DNA from: Aricia agestis
Taxonomy: Eukaryota; Arthropoda; Insecta; Lepidoptera; Lycaenidae
NCBI RefSeq assembly: GCF_905147365.1
Contig: NC_056425.1
Span: 10,175,501-10,239,500 of the forward strand
DNA: 64,000 nucleotides
Direction of reading: 5' to 3'
Position numbers and translations under genes: made by a program. Positions 42,712-53,671 of this stretch are shown here, in pieces (the first letter of the stretch is position 1; each line of letters begins with the position of its first letter). The notes under the pieces are model-generated. The model did no database searches and had not been told where the DNA came from. It was given only the letters and a program-made list of their open reading frames with translations.

Positions 42712-43010
42712 GTGGGAGAGCTATGCTGAATACACGAATGGGTCGCCGCCCGCCGGTCGGCACAACCGAAGAAATATCACGGACTCACGATGTTTCGCCG
42801 AGTGAGTTTACCGGAGGCCCAATCCCCTACCCTATTCCTTCCCTACTCACCCCTATTACCCTATTCCTTCTAAGGAGCTGGCAACGCACCTTGAGCTTTT
42901 CTGATGTTGCGGGTGTCCATGGGTGACGGTCTGACGGAAGTTGCTTTCCATCATCAGGTGCCCCATTTGCTCGTTTGCACCCTTATATCATTTGAAAAAA
43001 AAAACGCTGT
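42712..43010 (+). mobile_element. LINE-tail repeat, family C, second copy
   Basis: GTGGGAGAGCTATGCTGAAT, GGAGGCCCAATCCCCTACCC, GTGTCCATGGGTGACGG and TTGCTCGTTTGCACCC, ending in an A-run, match 22898-23221. It ends about 260 bases upstream of the zyxin-type start codon. Confidence 0.75.
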
Positions 43011-43267
43011 CATGTTGTCAAATGCCAAAAAAACGGAAAACCTGTCAAGTGTAATCACAAATGTCACAATACCAAATATATACTAGTAATCTGTGCACAA
43101 TACCTCGTAAAGTGCAGTGTCAAGTGTTCACGTCTTTATTTTAATTTCCTCCTTTCCTCATTTTTACTATATTTTTGTGTTATCCTAAACCAAAATTAAT
43201 TTCCATTTTTAAGCAGTGAGTATTTAAAGACAATAGGTTCAAGTGACGTAGTACTTAGTAGTTAAGG

Positions 43268-44695
43268 ATGTCACGACTCGATAATATGGATGCTCTAGAA
43301 AAGCAACTGGCTGACTTGCAAATGTCGAAAGAACTCGTATCGCAAGGAAAAATAAAGAAGATACCACCGGCCGTACCGCCAAAGAAGAAGGCTCAACCGC
43401 AAGTTCCTCACAGTGCCGTCGTGAGCGCCATACGGGAGCCATCGTATTCTTCTAAGATATCGTCTCCGTTGAGTTGCCTGCCCGCCGATGCGCCGCCACC
43501 TCCGCCCCCGCCACCCTCCTACATGAACGTGCCAAGACATCCTCCAAATTCTCACGCCATGAACAAAGACTACGCCAATGTAAACCAGCTGTCTCTTTCT
43601 GCTCATCCTTTGCACCAACCTAAGCCGGGGCACGTCAAAGCCTACCCCATGTACTGTAACATACCACATAAGAGTTACAGTGCCCCTCCACCGCCTCCGC
43701 CTCCCCCGCAGCATCTGATGTCTAGCAAAATGTATGACTCCAACCACAACGACGAATATATGCCGCCTCCTTCTCCCGTAAGCTCCAACTACAGTGAACT
43801 AGCACGAGCCACAGCAAACATAGGATACAACCACGACAGGCCCAACTTCCCACACATATATCAAAATGATTACCCTGAGTATGGTGTGTCTCAGGCCTCA
43901 ACTTATGAGTCGCTCTATGAACCTATCAATCCTCATCCACAGACAGGATTACTCAACAATAGCCAGGTCTACGGGAGCAAAGGAAGTATAAATGTATCTG
44001 GGAAGTCACCCTTGCCCAAAGAACAGGAGGTGGACGCCCTCACTGACCTTTTAGTCCAGTCAATTTCTGACAGCCAGGACCTGGACGTCTTCGGAACATG
44101 CATCAAATGTGGCCAGAGAGTGGTCGGAGAGACTTCAGGCTGTACTGCAATGGGTAACATGTATCATGTCAAGTGCTTCTCTTGTCACAGATGTAACACC
44201 ACCTTGCAAGGCAAGCCATTCTATGCTGTGGACGGCCAGCCCTACTGTGAGCTAGATTACTATGAAACATTGGAGAAATGCTCCGTGTGTGGTAATCCAA
44301 TTCTTGACAAGATTTTACGAGCAACTGGAAAGCCATACCACCCTGGGTGTTTCACTTGTGTGGCTTGTGGCAAGAGTCTGGATGGAATCCCCTTCACTGT
44401 CGATGCTATGAATCAAATTCACTGCATTGATGATTTTCATAAGAAGTTTGCTCCCCGTTGCTTTGCCTGCGAGCTGCCTATAATGCCAGAAGAGGGAGAG
44501 GAAGAAACTGTGAGGGTTGTGGCGTTAGACCGCAGTTTCCATGTTCGCTGCTATCGTTGTGAAGATTGTGGGCTACAGCTGTCTTCTGAGGCTCTAGGCA
44601 GAGGATGCTACCCTCTGGATGGCCACATCCTTTGCAAGGCTTGTAACGCCCACCGCATCCGTCTTATCACTAATGTAATGACTACTGATCTGTAG
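43268..44695 (+). CDS. Zyx: Zyxin/LPP-family LIM protein, single exon
   Basis: An uninterrupted 475-codon frame. The N-terminal half is Pro-rich, with two poly-Pro blocks (about residues 75-82 and 139-146) of the type that binds Ena/VASP or profilin. A leucine-rich segment (VDALTDLLVQSI, near 258-270) precedes three tandem LIM domains: about 277-335 (CIKCGQ...HVKCFSCHRC), 337-396 (CSVCGN...HPGCFTCVACG) and 397-465 (CFACEL...HVRCYRCEDCG). The C-terminus MTTDL matches the LPP/zyxin type. These proteins act at focal adhesions and cell junctions, sensing actin tension, and can shuttle to the nucleus. No intron interrupts the frame. AATAAA signals occur 106 and 140 bases after the stop. Zyxin versus LPP versus TRIP6 cannot be settled, because insects usually have one member. 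Confidence 0.93.
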   Translation: MSRLDNMDALEKQLADLQMSKELVSQGKIKKIPPAVPPKKKAQPQVPHSAVVSAIREPSYSSKISSPLSCLPADAPPPPPPPPSYMNVPRHPPNSHAMNKDYANVNQLSLSAHPLHQPKPGHVKAYPMYCNIPHKSYSAPPPPPPPPQHLMSSKMYDSNHNDEYMPPPSPVSSNYSELARATANIGYNHDRPNFPHIYQNDYPEYGVSQASTYESLYEPINPHPQTGLLNNSQVYGSKGSINVSGKSPLPKEQEVDALTDLLVQSISDSQDLDVFGTCIKCGQRVVGETSGCTAMGNMYHVKCFSCHRCNTTLQGKPFYAVDGQPYCELDYYETLEKCSVCGNPILDKILRATGKPYHPGCFTCVACGKSLDGIPFTVDAMNQIHCIDDFHKKFAPRCFACELPIMPEEGEEETVRVVALDRSFHVRCYRCEDCGLQLSSEALGRGCYPLDGHILCKACNAHRIRLITNVMTTDL

Positions 44696-44860
44696 TCTAA
44701 CTGCCTTGGTATATTATGGTTATGCAAGTAGTATGATTTTAAGCCAACACCTGTGAAATTATGTGAAACAGGTTGTCACATTACAATGTACTATCTTGCC
44801 AATAAAATTGAATGTTGTTGCGTTACTTATACAAAATAAAGAATTACTTATGTTTCATTG
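44696..44860 (+). terminator. 3' UTR and polyadenylation signals of the LIM gene
   Basis: AATAAA hexamers at 44801-44806 and 44835-44840 follow the TAG stop at 44693-44695. Beyond them, to about 45880, the sequence is AT-rich and I see no gene. Confidence 0.7.
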
Positions 44861-45949
44861 AACCAGGATACAGGATAGGTTTAAAACAAATGTAACTTAT
44901 TATTTAGGAAGTAGGTTATTTATACTGTATGCTTAAACTATAATAATATGTGCCACAGATTAAAATACTAGTCTAAGATGTATTTTAAGAGAAAATATAA
45001 TTTTGAGAATATTGAATATTTTTATAAGTAACTACAATTATGTATTATGTTTAATGAAAGTAGTTGCTAATGGGTGAAGGTAATATATTTTAATGTAGTA
45101 TCATTTTTAAAATGTTATGACATAATTTATTTAAAATAAGATGCATACTATATTTTAAGACTGACATGGCATTCTAAAAGCATTTAAATTATAACTTTGT
45201 GATATTGTCCTATGACAAAGCATTTAAAATGCATAATTTATAGAAATTGTTAATTTTTCTAAAAATATATGTACCTATATCAGCTTATTAAAATTATTAA
45301 AGGCAGCTGTAAATAATTTATATAAATATATTTAAATGCAAATAAGAAGTTTTTTTTTCCTGAGATATGAAGATGATAAATATGTAGTAAAAATAGAGTT
45401 ATTAATATTAATATAAAAGGTTTTATTAAAAAAATACAAGCTAAATATTACATACTGGCTGTAAACAATAAAGGCACATACATCACAGTTGTATCCATAA
45501 ATTTGGAAATGTATAAGTATCCCTAAAATCACAATAGTTTATAAAAAAAATACAAGCAAAGATAATACTTGTCCAAAACTGGACCTCTTGAAATATCCAA
45601 AAAATCTATAAAAACCGAATTGAAATCCCTTGCATTTGATTACAAACAGACAGTAAATATAATATACAAAAATTCAGTCTGCATCGAATGAATTACTTAT
45701 AGTAATTTCACGTTCTCTTACTGCTATACTTAAAACTATACTTTTCCTTATATTAGAATAGAGAGTTCCTTTAGCGGGAAGCCAAACTGCTTCAATGCGT
45801 TGTTTCGTCTGAACAAAAAATCCGATAACGCATTGTATGCCACATGGCTGTTGCGTTGAAGCATGTCAACATGATACAAAATTGTGACAGCAGTTGCCTC
45901 TGCTTACTCCCGACAGAATCGGAATCGAATCAGCTCGATCTTAAAACTT

Positions 45950-46195
45950 GCTACTTCTGACATATATACTAGCGCAAAATCATGCTGCGGACTTCGATCA
46001 CATATGTTATCGAAAGCTAATCAATTTGTAACTAATTCGATCTCAACGGCTTTTCCCACTTCTGACAGCTATACTAGCGCACGATCGTGCTGCGGCTCAA
46101 TTTGGAACTAATTCGATCTCAACGGCTCTTCCCACTTCTGACAGTTATACTAGCGCACGATCGTGCTGCGGCTCAATTTGAAACTAATCAGACTC
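45950..46195 (+). repeat. Tandem repeat, about 77 bp, two good units plus a diverged one
   Basis: Units share CCCACTTCTGACAG(C/T)TATA, CTAGCGCACGATCGTGCTGC, GGCTCAATTTG and AACTAATTCGATCTCAACGG. Each carries the palindrome GCACGATCGTGC. The leftmost, diverged unit begins near 45952. Confidence 0.8.
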
Positions 46196-46331
46196 GTATC
46201 GTATCAGTTTCTTACTTTCGGGGGTAAGACTGCTGAGCGCGTCATTCATCCTCATAGATTTCTTGTCAGACGCTCTGTTAAAAACTTTGCGACAGACGAG
46301 TGATGACGCGACGTACTAAATAAAGAGCCTA

Positions 46332-46459
46332 GCGCACTAGCGGCCAGGTCGCTGCGGCCATCGAAAGTATGGTGTGGTCGCTGGTCACGTTGCGGCCAGG
46401 TGCGCGTCGTATATGGCGGTTTCATACTAATGGCCACTGCGGCTTGGCCGCTAGTGCGC
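46332..46459. mobile_element. Short foldback element (GCGCACTAGCGGCC arms)
   Basis: GCGCACTAGCGGCC is inverted as GGCCGCTAGTGCGC. The interior has further GCGGCC-type words. No target duplication was identified. It lies downstream of the XK-related gene. Confidence 0.6.
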
Positions 46460-46553
46460 GCCCGGCCTTTTGACATGGTGATAGTGTGAAATCGCTGCGG
46501 CGACGCTCCGCAGTCGCAACGCAACAAAGCAATTTGGCTTCGCCCTAACTTGC

Positions 46554-46763
46554 TTACTTCTGTAAGCGGTACTTATACACTATGGAAAACATAATGTGGA
46601 AGAGCATTGAAAGTTTAGCCTGACCTGATATATTGACTTCATCAGTATTATGTATGGATTTTGGTAAAATCTTCAAGATTTCATCATCAAGTAATAATAT
46701 TGGTGTAATAAAACGTGCAATGACCTCACTACCAGTTCTTCGTAACTCAGGCCAGGCTAACAT
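46554..46763 (-). CDS. Short ORF, possible stray or pseudo-exon
   Basis: A 69-codon minus-strand frame (MLAWPELRRTGSEVIARFIT at the start) has ordinary protein-like composition. It is followed by AGAA|GTAAGC, a plausible donor, but no exon that would continue it was found down to 45900. It sits about 140 bases beyond the stop of the XK-related gene, perhaps in its 3' untranslated region. I do not recognise the protein. Could be a gene remnant or chance. Confidence 0.2.
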   Translation of the reverse strand: MLAWPELRRTGSEVIARFITPILLLDDEILKILPKSIHNTDEVNISGQAKLSMLFHIMFSIVYKYRLQK

Positions 46764-46900
46764 ATAATTTTTGTTATCACTACTATCTTACATTTGTGCC
46801 ATGCGACTATTTCTCTGAGATCCATATAAGATTATTGACTTCATAAAACTCCAAAATATATGTGTCATTCAAAAGGAACTATGTATCAATATCCTATGAA

Positions 46901-49900
46901 TTATGCTTTGTATTTTAACTTGGTATTAAATTTTGGTGGGCTAAGCACTTGCTTCATAAACAAGGAGCGCTTATCTTTAATGTTCCTTGGTGAAGTATAC
47001 GAGGACATATAAGGCACATCTGACTGATATGTTTCTTTGTGAATCTCATCAGCTTTATCTTGGCATTTTTTTAACACGTTACTCGTATTTATGTTCATCG
47101 TATCCTGTATTTTCTCGGTCTCATAATACAACGTTTCTTTGTCACAATTTACGTTCGATTTTGGCTCAAATCTTTCCCTTAAAATGGAAAACTTTCTTCT
47201 CGGTTTAGTCCGTATGTTCTTTTTGATATTTGTTATTTTTGATGTTGGCGTGTTCAGAACGTCGGTTGGGGAGGAATCTTTTTGGATCAGAGATTGAAGA
47301 GAAGGAGTTTTGTTACTCAAATGTGTGTCCTCGAAAGCATAACTTACAGGTAGAGTGTTGTCAGAAACCAGTTGCCATAAAAAGTCTATATCCTTATTCG
47401 AAAGATCGTGCAACTGCTCTGTGCTCCTATTCACTCCTTTGTTTTGGACTTTCGTAGTTTTGTGCTTTCTGGGGGTAGTTTTACAATTACTCAAATCGTT
47501 ATCTAGTAGCGCAGCATCAGAGATTGCTTTCAGTTCTTTACTGTCTAGTTGAGGATGGTAAGGCATATCACTCGACAGTCCATATTCCTTTTCTGGGACT
47601 AAATCAATTCGGTGGTCATTGTCCAATTTGCATGTGTCCTTCCAAAGGGCTTTCTTCAAGTTGCCAACACTTTTGGTGTTGCTATGGAACTGGGGGGAGT
47701 CCCACTGATTTTCCCGTCTGTGATACAAGTTTCTCGGGGAATTCGTGACCGTCGCCTTTCGTATTTCGTCTATGGTCGCAACTAACGAGCATTCGGAATT
47801 GAACGACTTCTTATTCGATAGATCGAGGTCTAAATCGTCGAGCTCCTCGAGTATAGGTTCCAGATGATTAGGATCTTTGCTCGTATCGATAATGTAGGGT
47901 TTCGCCGCAAAATCTTCGGTAGTCGGACAGATAACTGTATTGGCATAGTCCTCCTGGCTCCTGTCGTTTCTCACAAACACATTGGAGTATGTGTGCGACT
48001 TCTTGGGAAACGAGGGAGCGGAGAGGATAGCGTTCTTCAGTTCCTGGGACAGACAACTGCTGATCTCTGAGCTGCCAGAGGTGAACGTGTCCCTGCTTCT
48101 ATCCCTGACGACGCTACCGTCGTGAAGCCAGTTCTCGATGTCACAGTAGCCGTTCCAAGAGCGTAATCCCCACGCCTCTCGCGCGATGTTCACTGCGCAT
48201 ATGTTCTCGTAATCGTGCACCGATAGAACCTCTGTAGGAGTATCGAGATCCCTCTTATTCTGAAGCAGCTGTGTAGTAATACCGTTTTTTAACTTATCTT
48301 TCTTCGTGTACATCTCTTTGAGGATGTCTAGGGCTATTCTCTGTATGTTTTCGATGTCGGCATCCTGGTTGCCAACTTTGATGTTCTTCAGCGCGCTCAG
48401 ACACAGTTTCTGGACGATGTTTTCATTGAACGTGTTTATATCGGAGCTGTTGATGTCGCTGAAACTCAAGTCGAGATCCATGTCGATGGAATCGGACGAG
48501 GACTTTTTGTTGCTTCCGTCGGTGACGTGGCTCGCTTCGGAACAGTGGTCGGACTTCAGTGCCTTGATCTGATTGTTTAGATTGCAGTTTTCAATGTTCA
48601 AATTGGTGAATTCGTTTCTCAGTTCGTCCGAAGAGCAGAAGCCTCTACGTTTTTGTAAATTCAGATTGTTCGACGTAATTTCGTCGATCGAACTTTCTAT
48701 GTTTTCTATGGAGGTTAATTTTAAGTTTAACTCGGTTGGGGAGCAAATTTTCTTTTTGAGGGTTTTCGAGTGATTGTGGGATTTGTCTTTCTTAGAGATG
48801 ATTGATTGAGGAGTATTCTCTACGCTGTAGAGCTCAATACTGGAGGCATCGGTACTGATGTTTCCTATCGGAGCTGATGTGAACGTAGGCGTGCCAGAGC
48901 GAGCAATCCAATGATCTAGAAGGAATTTCTTGTCGGCATTCTCGCTCTCGACTTGTACAGTCTGTTGACTTGATGCATTGGTGATCCTTAAATTAAAGGA
49001 GCACTTATTATTTTTGTGCTGACACAATGTTCAATGGAACTTATTTTTATATTACCCACAAAAATGTGACGCTGGTTTAGATGCAAAAGCGTCAGTCAAG
49101 AAGTGGCTAAATTATTTAGAATAAAGGTGCTCCCACACAGCAGTTATATAACATGTTAACTAACTTTATTACAAATTAAAAAGAAAGACATTTTTCTTTC
49201 TTGACTTGTTGAGGTGTATATTTTTTTTGTGCTCAAGGCAGGTCAAGTAGCCCTGATATCACTTCGACCCTTGAGGATCTATTGTGACGCATTAGAGTAC
49301 CGCCCCCAAACCAATGCTGCTCATAAATTGACGTCATGGTTGGGGTTGGTGCCACAAATTTCCTCTATGGGTGTATGTTATACGCTGTTATAAAATGTTA
49401 TCGTGTTACACAATGTTTTATAACATTATATAACTGCTGTGTGGGAGCACCGTAAGATTTGAAATCAATAAATAATTTGAGTTTTCTTACCCATGAACTT
49501 CAGTATTTTTGGAGCTTTTGAAGGACCGAATTGGATGATTATCTTTAGATTTGTCTGGAATAGAGGCACAACTGGTTTGACTAACAACTTTGTTGTTTAG
49601 CTCAACATCAGGGTGCATCCTCCAACTAATAGGTCCCTTTGAATGAAAAAATCTGTAGTACAGTATTGTTGACAATATACCTGAAAAAGATAGTATTGCC
49701 TTTTGAGCTTTAGTACTAAAATATATTTTACAAAATAGCTTGGAAAACATTATCTTCTAATATATAAAATTCTCGTGTCACAATGTTAGGCCGTGTACTC
49801 CTCCGAAACGGCTTTACTGATTTTAACCAAATTTTATATGCATATTCAGTGGGTCTGAGAATCGGCCACTGGGTACTTTTTATATTGATAAGTGCATTTG

Positions 49901-52375
49901 TTGAATAAATAATAGTAAATTATTACAACTCGAGACTGACGGCGACTATTGTTTGTGCGACGTGATAGCGATGGACGTTGCCATAGTGACATACTTATTT
50001 AGTCACTTCAATAAAATAATACGGTCGAAATACTTTATATGGCAAAGAAAGGCTAGTTTAAAATATAACTTATCTTACCTATGATTGTTCCAAAAATATC
50101 ACAAACTGTGGCAGCTATAGACCACGACTTCTGAAGCCTCTCTGGCTCCGATACAAGCACATACAAAAATAAGCTGCCAAAATTCTGAGTCACAATCAGA
50201 GTGTAGAACATCATAACAAAGTATCTTGTGTGCCCCTCTTTAAGATTAATATAGCAGAAGCAATATACAAAACCCATGACAGCATTGTAGAATATTTCCT
50301 TGAATTTGTTATGACAGAATGAAGTTTTCAGGGATATTATCCAGAAGGTCATAGCGAACCAATGTAAACCTGTAAATTAATAAAAATAAGCTGCATATTA
50401 AAGCAGTCAGCACATATTTTGTCAACACCGTTAGCGCCGTACGCGTCGAGCGCACAGTATAGTATACGAAATGCGGCGTAAGGCGTAGACGACGAATTCT
50501 AAAATGCGGCGCGTTCGGCGTGTGCGTGCTGATAAAATATATATATCTCCTTTAATGATCTGACAGATTTTTTTTCTTATCTATCAATAAGCTATCAATA
50601 ATAATTAAGCATTAGATGACAACGAGAAGTAATATCCAAAAAGTTTTACCTAAAGGTATTAATGTCCAGACACCAAATATTATTGTGAAGAGCAATATCC
50701 CTGAAATTCTTCCAATTAGAATGCCAAAATGCCAGGTGAGTCTCAGTAAAAATGAGATCGAATGAAAGTAATCAGAAATATACGCAGCTACACAATATAT
50801 GTACGTAACACAACCCCATATCACAGATGCTACAGATGCTGATAACGCGAAAACTGGAAAGAAAATATAAATAAGTTATAACCTTACGTGCAAATAACTT
50901 TTTTTTCTACAGACAACTTAAACACTGATCTCTAATGCTAAGTACTCACATACAGTTTTGCTCGATAGCAGAGTAGACAGAATTATAGAGTGTGCCGACT
51001 TAGAACTGATGTTGAAATTTTTAAATTTGACGTAATATGACGAAAATCGTCGCTAGGGTTGTTAAATTGTTACCTACGAATTTAAAACTATGACATATTA
51101 GCTGGATGTGTTCCTCTTTGGTCATATTGTTGTTTGTGTTTTGGCATATTCGATTAAAATTGTCAGAATCCAATTTTGAAATCTTTATTTTAAATATTTA
51201 AAAATAAATTATATCAGCCAGCGTGAGGCACTTTCCGTTCATAATCCTAGTAAAACCCGACGAATTTGATAGATATTGAAACCTGTCCGTTTCTTTGCAG
51301 TCGAACTACTGGTAGTTATGTCTATTGTGTCGATAGTTTTGCTCCAAATAGAAGGAAATGACATATTTAATTCCATCGAGCCTTCGAGCTGTCGGTTTTG
51401 CGGTCCACACGGTGGTTATTGCTCGATTTGGAGTAAAACTATCGAGCAAAACCATATGTGAGTACTTAGCATAATAGAAACATGAAGCTAAAATAAGTTA
51501 GAGCACAGAAGAGTACAGCTGAAATAAATTCTAACTATGTAATGTTTTACTAGGTGATATGTTAATACATTAAAAGTATTTTCATCATTTAATCACTTTT
51601 CATTTTATTCTCAATGCATATGAATTTGTACAATCCCTTGAAATAGGTGAATTAAAAATTTTATGCAAGTTTAATTAATTTCTCACCTTTTGTATAATAA
51701 TTGTCATTGAGTATCACAATTGAATACATTTGCAGAATAATCTGTGGAACTGTTCCAGTGAAGATGTATAAAAAGTGCAGTAAAGCCAAGTCATTCCTTT
51801 GACTTATCAACTTCTGTGTTTTAACTGACTCCAGACTCTTACACGAGAAAACGTCATGGAGGAAGATTATGTATCTGAAAAGGACAATGTTTCATTACAA
51901 CTTTAGAAAAATAACATATTTTTGTAATAAAACGTCTTTGGAAAAACTACATTTTTTTGTCTATTACCTTTCCAGTAGGCCCACTAAAAACCCATGAGTT
52001 ATCCATTGCCGTATAGTGCATTTGTCGTCACTTACGAACCATCTCAATGAAAAAATATTTATCAGTAGATTAGGAGATACCATAAAGAGCATGGTAGTTA
52101 GGGCCCAATACCAGTATCCATTCTTGCAATATTCAGCAAAAACTAGTATATCTAAAATATAAAAACGGGTTTACAAAAAGTAATTTCATAATTTAGACCT
52201 GAAACAATGCAATTAAAGGCGCTCAATGCTTTGTTGTTTTACCTGTCGTAAAATCGGCAAGTATTGTAACTAGCGATATAAAAACACATAGAACGTTGAA
52301 AATACAATAATTTTCATCTAAATTATTCCCATTTCGGGATTCAGTGGAGGTTCCAAGTCGACAGGCTTCTGCCAT
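46901..52375 (-). CDS. XK-related (XKR) multipass membrane protein with long tail
   Basis: Seven minus-strand exons (52243-52375, 51968-52151, 51687-51874, 50650-50853, 50079-50369, 49491-49680, 46901-48986) join in phase to 1091 residues. The first about 396 residues hold the multipass XKR region. Recognisable parts are the first membrane segment (YCIFNVLCVFISLVTILADF), FIYTGT-like LYIFTGTVPQIILQMYSI, LTWHFGILIGRISGILLF, and the family stretch FYNAVMGFVYCFCYINLKEG with HTRYFVMMFYTLI. XKR proteins are plasma-membrane relatives of Xk, and some scramble phospholipids during apoptosis. The last exon alone encodes 695 residues that are Ser/Asn/Lys-rich, lack membrane segments and look disordered, with a short coiled-coil-like patch. 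I do not know this tail from vertebrate members. The start is the first ATG in exon 1. Confidence 0.9.
49126..49451. mobile_element. MITE with GGTGCTCCCACACAGCAG TIRs and TAA flanks
   Basis: GGTGCTCCCACACAGCAGTT is inverted at the right end, with TAA close to both ends (PIF/Harbinger-like). It is inserted in the last intron of the XK-related gene. Confidence 0.8.
50936..51472. mobile_element. Foldback element with about 33-bp TIRs
   Basis: TGCTAAGTACTCACATACAG plus TTTTGCTCGATAG is inverted, with two differences, at 51440-51472. The 61-codon plus-strand ORF inside (51276-51461) runs into the right TIR and has no recognisable motif. It lies in XK-related intron 3. Confidence 0.75.
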
Positions 52376-52626
52376 TGTAAAATTAAATGCACATATTTAT
52401 AAACAGTGGGAATTGATTAATACTGATTAAAAACAGGGATGCATATAGTAAATATGTAGAAACCCATTATATTTAGCAAATTAAAGCAACACATTAATTA
52501 ACGTTGAGAGTTTTAATTTATAAAAATAATTTTATAACTTTAAAAACAAAAAACAGCGGCCAACAGACAACAAGAAGCAATCAATTTGACAACCAGTCAC
52601 CACTCACCACAGACAATAGAGTATAA

Positions 52627-53263
52627 AGACTCCCCTACACAGGTAATTATCGGTCGATAATATACATGATAATATCGCATGCCGTATTGTGATAATTCGT
52701 TCCAATTCCTTGCACACAGCTGCGTTTTTATCGTCCGATATTTCTTACGAGAGAGCGACCGATATTATCGCAGGTGTGCACGGTCGTTTGCGTCCTGATA
52801 CAAAACATTCTATCTAACAGCTAACATATCGGAATATCCCAGGACGGAGAAACACAACGTCTTACTTCCATTGCGGCATTATTATCGCAGCAATGTGTAA
52901 CTACATGTAGTTACACACATGACCATGGGCGTACCCAGGTTCTGGGCCAGGGGGGGGCAAATCAGATTTTTCATAAGCTAGGTGTTTATAAAGAATAAAA
53001 AATTAATAATTTTTAGTTGTAAACATATTGTACTGCAAACAAATAGCAAAAATTCGTTCTCAATTTTTTATTTTTATAGATAAAAGTACTAGATAATATA
53101 CTGAGTAGGGACGTCAACATGATCCAGGGGGCCCCCCCTCGGTACGCCCATGCACATGACTATGAGTTATGACCATCTTAATACAGAATGTACTGAAAAC
53201 AGATATCGCAATAACGCATGCGATATTATCGATCGATAATAACGCGCCTGTGTGGGGGAGCCT
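52627..53263. mobile_element. MITE with AGGCTCCCC TIRs and TAA duplication, interrupted
   Basis: The left end AGACTCCCCTACACAGG and right end (inverse) AGGCTCCCCCACACAGG are flanked by TAA (52624-52626, 53264-53266). Inside, TATCGGTCGATAATA-type words are repeated in both orientations. The copy is interrupted by the hAT MITE at 52924-53152. Confidence 0.8.
52924..53152. mobile_element. Nested hAT-type MITE with 8-bp target duplication
   Basis: The ends CATGGGCGTACCCAGG and (inverse) CATGGGCGTACCGAGG are flanked by CACATGAC on both sides (52916-52923, 53153-53160). Same family as 33237-33489, with G-rich and C-rich tracts just inside the ends. Confidence 0.88.
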
Positions 53264-53671
53264 TAAAATGTCGCGAACGTTCGCAACTTGCGGTTTCGCC
53301 AATCGCCTCCTCTTGCATATATTTTTACTCGTATTTAAAATGGTTTTACGTACTTCTCATAGAACGATTATAAAACCATGATGAAAATTTTATGTTATCA
53401 TGAATCAATATGAATATTGAATCATGAGTCATGATCATCCATCCACATCCAGATTACAGACTCCAGTCCAGGCGTCCCGCATCCAGATCCTATGACGCGG
53501 CGATTTTTTTGGTAATTAAAAATAAGAAAGAAGAAGCAAAAAGTAACCATAGACTATTAATTGCATCAAACGTCAAAAGTTGTAAACAAATTCACGATAA
53601 TCACATCAAATTCATTTAAAATTTAATTTTATGAAATTAAAATAAGTTTTATTCTATAATTTTAATTTAAA

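Larger units (their letters stand above)
52376..53671. other. Head-to-head intergenic region, XK-related and GCP4
   Basis: The start codons of the two divergent genes are 1296 bases apart. Half of this is the nested MITE pair at 52627-53263, leaving about 250 bases next to the XK-related ATG and 400 next to the GCP4 ATG. No TATA box can be assigned with confidence. A shared bidirectional promoter split by the insertion is possible. Confidence 0.5.

Noticed and set aside
46987..48773. Plus-strand ORFs opposite the XK-related terminal exon
   Set aside because: Antisense shadows of a long coding exon; no conserved words.
51276..51461. Short plus-strand ORF starting MKPVRFFAVELLVVMSIVSI, with a signal-peptide-like start
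   Set aside because: Lies inside a foldback element and ends in its right terminal repeat; no promoter or homologue recognised.
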